Below, one piece after another: positions 37,701 through 49,700 of a stretch of 64,000 bases of DNA; within the stretch, counting starts at the first letter, position 1, and each line of letters begins with the position of its first letter. The stretch spans positions 29,673,753-29,737,752 of the forward strand of contig OZ020625.1 in assembly GCA_963971575.1 (NCBI GenBank), written 5' to 3'. The translations under genes were made by a program, and so were the position numbers. The notes under the pieces were generated by a model that saw nothing but the letters and a program-made list of their open reading frames with translations, ran no database searches and had not been told where the DNA came from. The stretch comes from Liopterus haemorrhoidalis (lineage: Eukaryota > Arthropoda > Insecta > Coleoptera > Dytiscidae).

Positions 37701-40700
37701 TGGTCTGGTGTATTAATAAAGTCATAGCCTTCTCCGAAGGCGGTAGTAATTTTAACTGGTTGATGTGGTCACCAAGTGGGTGGCAATGCAATACCACTCT
37801 GGTGGGAAGCAGTAGAACCACTCTCTCTCCGCTGACGCGACCTTATAAGGACACGACTGTTGACACAAGAATGGACAACGAAAATATTCAACACTTGAAT
37901 TCCAAAATAATTAAACCAACCAAATTTAATTGTTATATACTCTATTTTTTTAAAATCATATACAGTTGTTAATTTTAAATTTACAATCAATAATATTCTA
38001 TTAGATAGATAAAATTTCGGTGTAAATTTTGATGTATATATTTTTACTAAGGTCTTTGAAAGACTATTGCTTGAACGGATTCAGAAAGATTTCGATATGA
38101 CCGCACTTCTACCCAATCATCAGTTTGGATTTCGAAAAAAAATTTATCAACGCCCATAGAATAGTAAATCAAATAGCCAAGAGCCTTGAAGAGAAGAAAT
38201 ATTGTGCTGCCGTATTTCTTGACGTTTCGCAAGCATTTGATAAAGTGTGGCATACAGGTCTGCTTTATAAACTAAAAAATCTCCTATCCAGCAATTATTA
38301 CTTTCTTTTTAAGTCCTACTTGACAGATAGAAACTTTTCAGTTAAATATAATGATGCCCTATCAATTTACTATCCCATAACATCTGGTGTTCCCCAAGGT
38401 AGTGTACTTGGGCCATTCCTTTACCTACTGTATACTGCAGATATACCTGAGACAGACGACACTATGATAGCTGCATTTGCTGATGACGTTGCTCTACTAT
38501 CAACAAACGATGATCCTAACGAAGCTTCTGCAAATCTTCAAAGACATTTAAACCTTATAAACGATTGGTACAATAAATGGAGAACTAAAGTAAACCAGTC
38601 TAAATCTGTCCAAGTCACGTTTACAACCAGACTCAGTACTTGCCCACAAGTAACAATCAACGACATTCCAGTTCCCATAAAAACTGAAGTGAAATACCTT
38701 GGATTGCATTTAGACCAACGATTGACCTGGAGTAAACACATACAAGCCAAACGTAAGCAGTTAGACCTAAAATTTCGCCAAATGTACTGGCTTCTTGGTA
38801 GGAAATCAAAATTATCAGTTTCAAATAAAATTTTGCTTTATAAGACCATACTCAAACCCATATGGTCGTATGGACTTCAATTATGGGGATGTGCCAAGCC
38901 GACCAGATTAAAAATAATACAGCGATTCCAATCAAAAACGCTTCGAGCTTTAGTGAATGCACCTTGGTACGTCTCAAATAGAATGATCCATGAAGACCTC
39001 AAAATCCCTTTCATCACGGAAGAAATTCATAAAGTTGCCAACAAATACCATGACCGACTCATTGGACATGAAAATGAACTTGTGGGTAATTTATTAAATG
39101 ACCTCGACAACAGAAGGTTAAAGAGACTTTGGCCAAACGACCTACCGCAACACTGAAGACAGTGATATATAAGGAGAAACGTCACTGGATGTCTCCCTTA
39201 CATGCCGACTACTTTCATCTCATTTACTTAATACTCGCAATGAAGTAGATTGTAAATTAAAAATAAATCAAATCAAAAAAAAAAAAAAAAATATATATTT
39301 TTACTAATTTCATTTCAGATTGTTAGTTTTGTATAAGAAACTATACGGTTGTGCGCACCCTTAAAAGTGGTGATTCTAGTAAGGGCAAGTGTCCACTCTT
39401 GTCCCTTAGAGCGGGAGCCCATATTACGCATAAAAATTTGCCGACCATTACCTTAAAGGGTTGAGAGTTTATTCTGTTCTTTTACACCCTCTTGCGTGAG
39501 CAAATGAAGAGTGAGAATTTCTAGTGCAAATTTTGCAGTTGCAATTTGAGTAAAACATTGAATATGCATGTTTGTTGAAAATTTCCGGATATCCTGTTGT
39601 GATATTGGTGTTTGTCACAGCCCAATTCATGCGATTACCATAGCAACGGACCCGCAAATCAGGAAGGAAAAGCAACTCAGCAGCGGGGAGCACCGTCGCC
39701 ATCGGACCATGGACTGATAAACGAAGACCAACAGCTCTTTACATATTTACATAATCACTCAACAGTTCAAGATTTTTACTACGTTCATTAATACAAAAAT
39801 AAAAATTTATTTGTGCATCCACGCAAGAGGTTTCATTTGATAGCCCACCCAAAATTTAAAAAAAAATATTTATTTTTCCATTAAATACATATTTGTTTAT
39901 ATTTATCCCGCGCTGTATTTTTTTGAACTCTATAGTTTTCCTATATGTGGGTCAAAAAGTTGTACAAGTATGCCAAATTTCAACTTTCTATGTTCAACCG
40001 TTTGGATACCATTTCTACCATACAGACAGACACATGAGTGACGTTATAAGGGTTTTTTGTTGGTCATACCTACAAAACCCTAAAAATGACCCTTGTAGCA
40101 TAAGAATCGCTTGACTCTCTTTGTTCTGTTTAATAAAAACATATTTTCATAACAATGACAGACCTCTGTTCCATCTTTATTCATAAGCTATGGATTAAGT
40201 TGGAACGGTGTTCCTCAGGGTTGTGTACTATCGCCTCTGTTGTACAATATTTATAGTGAACATCTTACGAGATCTGTATTAGATAGATGGAATTATGGCA
40301 TCTCAGTAGGACAAAAAATATCAAACTTTCAGTTTACCGATGACACCCTAATTGTTTAAAGTGAAGAAGAATTTTTAAATCTCTAGGACAAATTTAAGAA
40401 TATGTTAATTTAAGATGGGTCGTTCGAAGAGTATTAAACAAAAATGACACATAATAACATGATCACTACACATCGTTCGTGATGTTAAATTAAGAAGAAG
40501 ATGTATTAAGTTATGGAACTGTTCTAAACGAGGCTTTAGTCTGACAGTCTTGCTATGTTATTGTGGAAATCAAGTAGACCTTGTTTTTATCAAAGTAATT
40601 TCTCTATGACGCAATATTTTCAAATATAAACATAGTTTTTCACTTAATGTCATTATTATCTATGCATATGTAGTTGCTGTAACTAATAACAATATTGAAA

Positions 40701-43700
40701 CCTTTAGAAAATACTTACATGTTACATTACCATTTGTGGTAGGTTTAAAAAATCTTATCTCTAAAACGTTAAGAGATGGAGACTTGCGGTTTAAATTTTT
40801 GAAATCTTCGAACCCTTTTTAGTCTATAATAAATTTAGGACTTATAGTACAATAGTTTGTAATGGGACTCTAAATAAAATTCTCGAAAATGAACAAAAAT
40901 TTAAAAAATTAAATTTTATGAATATTCTAAAATTTATATCTCAAAAATGGTAAGAGATAGAGACCTGCGGTTTAAATATTTGAAATTCTCACACCTTGTT
41001 TAGTTTGGTAAAAAATAAGGGCGTTGATATTTTAAATACAATAATTTATACAAGGGCCAAAACAAAAGTAAAAAATGGGTAGTAATCAAAATTATGAAAT
41101 TATATGAATATTATAAAATTCATATCTCAAAAACAGTAAGAGATAGAGACCTGCGGTTTAAATTTTTGGATTCCTCACACTTTATTCAATCTAGAAAAAA
41201 TTCAAGGCTTTAAAGCCTTAAGCATAAAAAATTTTATAGCACCAAAACAAATTTTTTATCAATGATATATTTTATGAATTTTAAAAAATGTATATCTCAA
41301 AAACGGTAAGAGATAGAGACCTGCGGTTTGAATTTTTGGGATCCTCACACTTTATTTAATCTAGAAAAAATTCAAAGCTATAAAAATTTAAGTATAAAAA
41401 TTTTTATAGCACCAAAACAAAATTTTTATCAATGACATATTTTATGAATTTAAAAAAATATATATCTCAAAAACGGTAAGGGATAGAGACCTGCGGTTTG
41501 AATTTTTGGAAATCTCATGCCTTTTTCAGTATGTGAAAAAATTAAGGACTTAGTGGTTAGCACACAACTTAACTTATGGTTTTTCAAACGGATCCTTAAA
41601 AAATATGCGAAAACTGAACATTTTAAAAATAGAGACGAATGTAGAACGAATTTTTGAAATCTCATGCCTTTTTTAGTATGTGAAAAAATTGAGAACTTAG
41701 TGGTTAGCACACAACTTAACTTATGGTCATTCAAACAGATCCTTAAAAAATATGCGAAAACTGAACATTTTAAAAAATCATATCTCTAAAATAGTAAGAG
41801 ATAGAGACCTGCGGTTTGAATTTTTGGAATCCCCACACCTTGTTTAATGTCTTTTTATTTTATTTATTAATTTATTTATTATTTGCAGGCGCACAGTCAA
41901 CTGATAGACACCGAATTCACTCCATCTGTAAGTGCAACATGCAAGGCGGGATATATGACGATAAGGGTGGCCTTCAACCAGTCCTTCACAGGGGCCGTCC
42001 ATGCCAGAGACTTCAGGACGCCGGCCTGCATGACCCACGGGAACGGGTCACGAAATGTGGTCATGAGCATCAACTTATTAGCGACTCCTGGTTCGCCAGA
42101 GTACTGCGGAGTTTTAGTTATCAATGTAAGTATTTAGATGGAAAAAAAAAACACACTGCTAGAAATATTATACCAGAAAGTTTTTTCGTTTATTTGGTAT
42201 TATTATAATAGAAACAAATCGAAAAATAATGTACTTTATTGAGTAAAATAGTTACCATTGTGATCTATAACACTCTGCCATTTATCAGGAAGAGAAAATA
42301 TTCCCGATTTATAAAATTCATGATTTTTTGAAGGAAAAAATTGTTCAAGGCTCATTTTAACATGGTTCATATCTCTTAAGTTTCTTAAATAGTGTCCCAG
42401 TGACCGAAATAAGTGATAGTCTGAGGGTGAAATGTCTGGTGAGTAGGGTGGGTGTGTTAGAACCTCCCAATCAAGCTCAGAAATTTTTTCACGTGTCTTT
42501 TTTTGATGAATGAGGTCAGGCATTGTCGCCTTGAAGAATAACTCCTCTTCTATTCACAATTTCTGGCCAATTTCTGGTCAAGTTCTGATTCAGTCGATAC
42601 AATTGTTCACAGTAGAGATCAGAATTAACACTTTGCCCCGGTTTTAACATAATAAATTATATCTTAATAGGGTCTTCCAGATAGAAGTTCATCAAGCATA
42701 AATTTCCTGATTTAAGTTTTTTAAACAACCGTTGACATGTGCGTACACTTAGTTTATCACCATAAACAGTGCAAATGTTTTAGCAACTGTAGTAATTTTT
42801 ACCGACCGTCAACATATATAAGGGGGAGGTATTGTGATCATACCGATTTTGACATTTCGAGATTTCGATGGATCTCCACGAATTGAGGTCCCTACATAAC
42901 GTTTTGACTATTTTTAGCATGATGTCTGTCGGTCTGTCTGTCCGTCTGTCTATCCGTCTGTCCGTCTGTCTGTCCGTCTGTCTGTCCGTCTGTCTGTCCG
43001 TCTGTCAGTGTACACGTGCAGAGCAAATTCGGCTGAAAGGATTTTTATGAAACTTCATATTTAAGCTTCTGCCATCAATGGCACGAGTTGATCAACTTTT
43101 GGTAAAAATCGGTTGACTAAAAATGGGAGTTTACTCGTGTCGATTTTAAGATTTTTGTGAATATTTCACAACAGAAAAATATTTCGAAAAAAATTATTGA
43201 ACAAAAGTTGCTATAAAAGCAATAACTAATAGCTTTTTTTTGATACATTTTTTCATACTTATATGTAACGTTTCCATGGTCATGATAAATAATATTTCTG
43301 TTAAAAAATATTAGGCCAAGTTATTTCTACTCTGCTGCTAGAATGTATTTTATATAAGTACTTTACGATAGCGGTCGGTCCTGTGGTGGCCACAGCTGAT
43401 TTTTTTTTATGATACTCATACAATATTAAACAGCATAAAAAATGTTTTGATAAAAATTCTTCCGCCATTTAAAAATGCAAGGGTTTAAAATGAAACGAAA
43501 ACAATAATTAGGTACTCAAGATTACAGAGTTTTATCAAAACGCAAAAGATGTCTGTTTAATTCAGCGAACAAGTCGTGACTAGTTCGCATACTGCACTAA
43601 TAATAAAAACGAAAAAACTTTCCAGTACACCTAATATATTTAAAATTACTAAATGACATAAACAACATTAAAATTCATACAAAATAGATATTTAACTTGC

Positions 43701-46700
43701 AAAAAGGGTCGATTATAAAGCCCTATTTGTCACTCATGGTTAAAATGTTTTACCAAATACCTTTGACCGGTTCTGGATGATGATATGACGCGTGTGCGTC
43801 ATTGTAAGTAACAGATCTTTTGTTTTACATATGTCAACATGATGACCCACTGGTGGATCACGCGGAGGCGGGGGAAATGATTAAACAGAACAGTTTTAAC
43901 ATTCATCAGACAGTGTTACAACATTATGAGTTATATACGGGCATGTAAGGACAAAACTGATTTGAATTTTAAATTGCAAAAATACCTGAGATATAAATCA
44001 TCTATCTTAGAAACAACATAACATTAGATGACACAACGATACGGAAATAGTGGCATAAACTCGACACAAGGCATACGGTAACCAGACAACTGGGGCCGTA
44101 AGACAATTCGGACCGTTCACAATAGGGGATAGGCATGATTTTTTTAATTTTTTTTTTTATATTCCTCTTGTTGCATATAAACATAAAAAACAGTTTTTAA
44201 TTTTTTTTTCTTTAATTTGAAGGCTTAAAAAAATCATAAATGTATGTAGTGCGCGAAAACGACGTGTGACGTCATACCCTTCTAACTGACACATGACACT
44301 ACTAGTCTACCCAGCGTACATAGGGTTACATGACGAAATTTCACTGGACAAAATTACACGGGACAAAATTACACAGAAGAAATTACACATAGACAGAATT
44401 ACACAGGGAAGAAATTACACAAGGACGAAATTACACATACGAAAATAACACTAAGACAAAATTACACATTTAATTTACTTTAATTTACACATACGAAAAT
44501 TTTCTTCTGTGTAATTTTGTCCCGTGTAATTTTGTCTAGTGTAATTCTGTCCTGACACCCGTACATAGTCTGTTGTGAACTTATTTGTTTGTATAACATT
44601 TATAGGTTATGTAAAGTTAGAGTGATTTTAATTAAAATAAAGTTTAATTCTATAAAAACAATTTATACATGTTTACTGAATTAAATTTTATATTAAAATA
44701 TATAAAATATGGAAGATCCAGGCCCCAGTACTTCGAAACATAGTCGAAAATATTGTTTAGTACCAATGTGCACAAATAGTTTAATTAGAAATCCAAAAAA
44801 ATAATTTATATCATTACCTGATGACGAAAAACAACAGAAAAGCTATGAGGCGAAATAAAACCGATATTTCAGAAAAAAGTAAACTTTATGTTTGTGAAGA
44901 CCATTTTAATGTGAGTACATATATTTTATAAATTATTTTAATAATAAATGCGTGAAAAATTGTTTAAAAACAAATACAAAACTCTCAAACAATACAATAT
45001 AAACACGTAAACATTATGTTTTGTCTGTATCTGTGACGTCAAACCCTTTCAGTCTCAGTCGTATCTACTCGGCAACCTTCGCGGCGTGGTCGGCTTATTT
45101 CAAGTTTACAATATTTTAATTAAAAAATTTGGCTGTAATATTAATTAAAAAGTGATTTTTGTTGTGTTAGGTGACATAACTAACATTAAAATATCAAAAA
45201 AATGTAGTTTTAAGGAAATATAAATTTTATGCGTATCCCCTATTGGGGCTTTTGACAACTGGGGCCATAACTATAAGAGCTAGAGTCTTCTTTTGTTTAA
45301 AATAAAAAAATAATTATTTTACAAGTTGGCATAAATTAAATTGCGTGTTCTTTTGAAAAAAAATATTTTAATGGTTTGATTAAGTACATTTTGAAAGCGA
45401 TTAATGAATTAACCGATATTTTTTATCCCGGTTCTGTTAAAAATTCCGGTTAATTTCTGTTTTCAGTTCGGTTCGGTTCAGGTTCGACTCTCTTTACAAT
45501 ATGCCTAATTCGTGCTCATCTTCTTAAATTTTTAAAAGTAAAAATTGAAATGATTTCAATATCTCTCTATATGTGACGATCGGTAAAAATACAGATTTTT
45601 TTAGTTACCTGGTATGTTTCGAAATATAATAAAAAATAAAAAAAAATAAAAAAAAATTGTTTTGAATATTTTTGCCAAATACCAAAGTCAATAAACTATG
45701 ACATATTTTTAGCACATTCAAAAATAATAGGACATAACAGACTGTCAGACATGTGTTGAGAATAACAATAAAATATTCTCACGTCATCGCACGCACATTC
45801 ACGCAAGATGCACGCGTGCGATTGTGTAACTATGTAGGATAGACGTGCTCTGAGAATTTGATTACGTAACATATGTCAGAAACTCATCAACATAAGAACA
45901 GATGACATAGAAACACTCCTATTCATATTTAAATGTCAGAGAACATATTGCAAAAAATACCTGATATGTTTTATGAATCGAATAAGAATTGTGAAAAATG
46001 TAATTTTTGCAAAAATTATATCTCAAAATTGATGAGAGATAGAGACTTGCGGTTTGAATTTTTAGAATCCTCATACCTTATTTAGTTTAGAAAAAAATTG
46101 AGGTGTTAATATCTTAATTATAACAGTTTTTATAAGGGCTTAAGCAAAACTCTTGACCAAAAATCAAAATCATGAAATTGTATTTTTTTAAATTTATAAC
46201 TTAAAAACGGTAAAAGATAGAGATCTGCGGTTTAAATTTTTGGAATCCTCACACCTTATTTAGTATACAAAAAAATTGGGAAATGAGTGGCTAGTACACA
46301 ACTTCATTTATGGGCCTTCAAATAAATTCTTAAAAAAGAAGCGAAAACTGAACATTTAAAAAAATCATATATTTAAAATGGTAAGAGATAGAGACCTGCG
46401 GTTTGAATTTTTGGAATCCTCTCACTTTATTTAGTATACAAAAAAATTAAGGATATTGTGGCTATCACACAACTTTATTTGTGGATATTCAAAGAGAACC
46501 TTAAAAAATAAGCGAAAACTGAATATTTTAAAAAATCATATCTCTAAAATGGTAAGAGATAGAGACCTGCAGTTTAAATTTTTGGAATCCTCACACCTTG
46601 TTTAGTTTAGAGAAAAAAAACTTATTAAATAGCTAGCACACAACTTTATTAATGGGTAATCAACCAAAACCCTTGAAAAGTATCGAAAAATTGAAATTTA

Positions 46701-49700
46701 AAAAAATTGTATCTCAAAAATGGTAAGAGATAGAGACCTGCGGTCTGAATTTTTGAAAATTTTTCATATTTTTTAGTCTAGATACAATTTTATATTTAAA
46801 TATTTGGTCCGTAATGACCTAAAACTAATCGCACAATATTTTTTGGAATTTTAGAAAATCTCAAAAACGGTAAAAGATAGAGACCTGCGGTTTGAATTTT
46901 TGGAATTCTCATACCTTGTTTAGTCTAGGAGAAATTTAAGGTGTTAATATATTAATTACAATAGTTTTTACATGGGCCTAAGCAAAATACTTGAAATTAC
47001 CAAAAATCGAAATCATGAATGTTAATTAATTTTTAAAATTCATATCTTAAAAATGGTAAGAGATAGAGACCTGCGGTTTAAATTTTTAGAATCTACGTAC
47101 CTTGTTTAGTCTAGAAAACAATTGGGGATTTAATAGTTAGCGCATAACTTTATTTACGGTTCAGTAAACAAAACCTTCGAAAAGTAAAAAATCTCAAAAA
47201 CGGAAAATTTTATAAATTTAAAAAATTCATATCTCAAAAATCATAAAAGATAGAGACCTGTGGTTTGAATTTTTGAAATCTTCATTTATTATATATTATT
47301 GAAAAAATTTGGGGCCTTAATTGCTTTAGCCATTTTTGACTGAAATTTTTTTGAAAATATTCAAATTTTTGGGTTTTAATGATCGTATCTCGAAAACTAA
47401 AAATGATAAGGACCTGCGGTTGAAATTTTTGAAAATCTAAGGTCCGAAATACCCTTAGTGCACATTTTGAATCAATTTGGAAACAAAAAATATTTTTGGA
47501 AAATTTTGAATTTTTCGATTTTTTTTTGAAATTTCAAAAATTTGTATCTTAAAAACGGTTGGAGATAGGGACCTGCAGTTTGAAAATTTGGAATACTCAT
47601 ATCTTGTTTAGTCTAGAAAAAAATTGGGGCCTTAATATTTCTAGTAGTTTAGTTTATACAGGGACCTAAACAAAACCCTTGAAAATGGTCAAAAATTGAA
47701 AAAATCGTAAGGGGTACCCCTTACGATTTTTTCGATTTTCGAGCAAAAATTTTTTTGGCTCCAATTTTATTGAAAATTAGTATATGTATGTATTTTTGGC
47801 CATAGATCAATAAAATTTGGTCCATTTTGAAGTTTGGGCAAAAGTTTTGTAATTATAGGCAAAAAACTGACCCAAATCAGCTCTAACTCAAAAACTAGGA
47901 AAGCATAAATTTTTTAAATATTTTTTTCATTATCCTCACCCCAAAATTAGCTTAAAACTATATTTTGGCTAAAATCGGAGTCAAAAATTTTTTGACCAAA
48001 ATTCAAAATTTTATGAAATTTTTTTTTTAAAATTTTTGTTTGAAAATTGGTATACTTATACATCTTTAGCCTTAGATCACAAATATATGGTCACTTTTGA
48101 GTTATGGTCTAAAATTTTGACGTTTACGGCAAAAAATTTAAAAAAAAGACCGTTAAGAAAATTAAAAATTTTAAAAATCATATCTCAAAAACGGTAAGAG
48201 ATAGAGACCTCCGGTTTAAATTTTTGAAATCCCCACACCTTTTATAGTCTAGAAAAAAATTTAAGACTTAGTGGCTAGCACACAACTTTATTTATGAACC
48301 ATGGAACAAACGCCACGAAAAAGGAAAAACTGCAAAAATAAAAAATTATATCTCGAAAACGGTAAGAGATAGAGACCTGCGGTTTAAATTTTTGGAATCC
48401 CCACACCTTGTATAGTCTAGAAAAAATTTGAAGATTTAGTGGCTAGCACACAACTTTATTTATGAACTATGTAACAAACGCCACGAAAAAGGAAAAACTG
48501 CAAAAATAAAAAATCATATCTCGAAAATGGTAATTCTCACACCTTTTATAATCTAGAAAAAAATTGTAGCCCTAGTGGCTAGCACACAACTTTATTTATG
48601 AACTATGTAACAAAGGCCACGAAAAAGGAAAAACTGCAAAAATAAAAAATCATATCTCAAAAATGGTAAGAGATAGAGACCTGCGGTTTGAATTTTTGGA
48701 ATTCTCACACCTTTTATAATCTAGAAAAAAATTGTAGACCTAGTGGCTAGCACACAACTTTATGAACCATGCAATAAACTCAAAAAATGAAAAACTGAAC
48801 ATTATAAAAATTCATATCTTAAAAATGATTAAAGATAAAGACCTGCGGTTTGAATTTTTGGAATATCCATACTTTAATTACTCTATTAAAGTGTTGTTTG
48901 TTCTACATTTGTGGCTATTAGAGTGATTATAGTTTTTTATTTGAGTCAACAAAACAAATGCATTACAGAAATTAAAATTAGTAATAAAAAAAGTAATGGT
49001 ATCGTTTTCAATGTAACAAAAAGCATTTATAATAAATAGTGTTGTAAGTGGAGACTGTGTATTATGCTAATTAACATAATAAGATAGTTGCAAATAGGAC
49101 ATTCCGTGGGTTAACATTGATACAACAACTTAGTCTTTCGGCCTTGTGTTACTGAGTAGGTCTAGAGGCTAAGCTAGTCATGCAAACAAGCATGTCGATC
49201 GCAAGTAAAACTGTATTCCAATACAATAAAGCCGCATTCAGACCTCTTTAAATTAACGAGTTATAGACTGTTCGTTGTGTCGCTCTAAGTTATGCTTTAA
49301 TGCATTCTTTTAACGTTCCATGTACCGTTCACATCTGCTATAAATTAGTACGTTACGAATAGCCCTTTATCTGTGAAATTTGAAACCAACTATTTAGCTT
49401 CGTAAAATATTTTATATGTATTATCGTTCTTATAATTCTGTTATCTTAGATTTTAACTACCTAATTACCTAAATTGATCATATTTACTGTCCGTCTTTGT
49501 AATTTTGAGCAAGATTTGTTAATGATGACATTATGTTAGGTTATGTAAAGGCATTCGATAACTACGGTATCACTGATAGAATGTGATAACTAATGTGTTT
49601 ATATGTCTGTCTCATTAAAACATCTCACTAGCTATAAGTTTAAAAAATTATGCACAATCCACAACAAACAGCGTATTAAATTTGGAGGTCTGAACGGTTT

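Larger units (their letters stand above)
37636..39507. mobile_element. Putative TIR element hosting the Jockey-type insertion
   Basis: CATTTGCGCACGCAAGAGGG at 37636 has its inverted partner at about 39480-39507 (CCCTCTTGCGTGAGCAAATG), 27 bp matching with one difference. Without the 1241-bp LINE the unit is about 620 bp. No coding potential. Target duplication not resolved. Confidence 0.55.
44121..45244 (-). mobile_element. YqaJ/THAP-type DNA transposon, deletion derivative 2
   Basis: Reverse-orientation relative of 11586-12523. Inverted ends AATAGGGGATAGGCATGATT and GCGTATCCCCTATT. It retains a THAP exon next to one end. At the other end the promoter-side sequence aligns up to the position of the YqaJ-type ATG, and then jumps to the THAP exon's donor region. 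A 237-bp MITE (44324-44560) is nested in it. Confidence 0.78.

Noticed and set aside
41897..42124. Minus-strand open frame opposite exon 2
   Set aside because: It is a shadow of the GC-rich ZP exon; the plus-strand frame has family motifs and correct splice sites.
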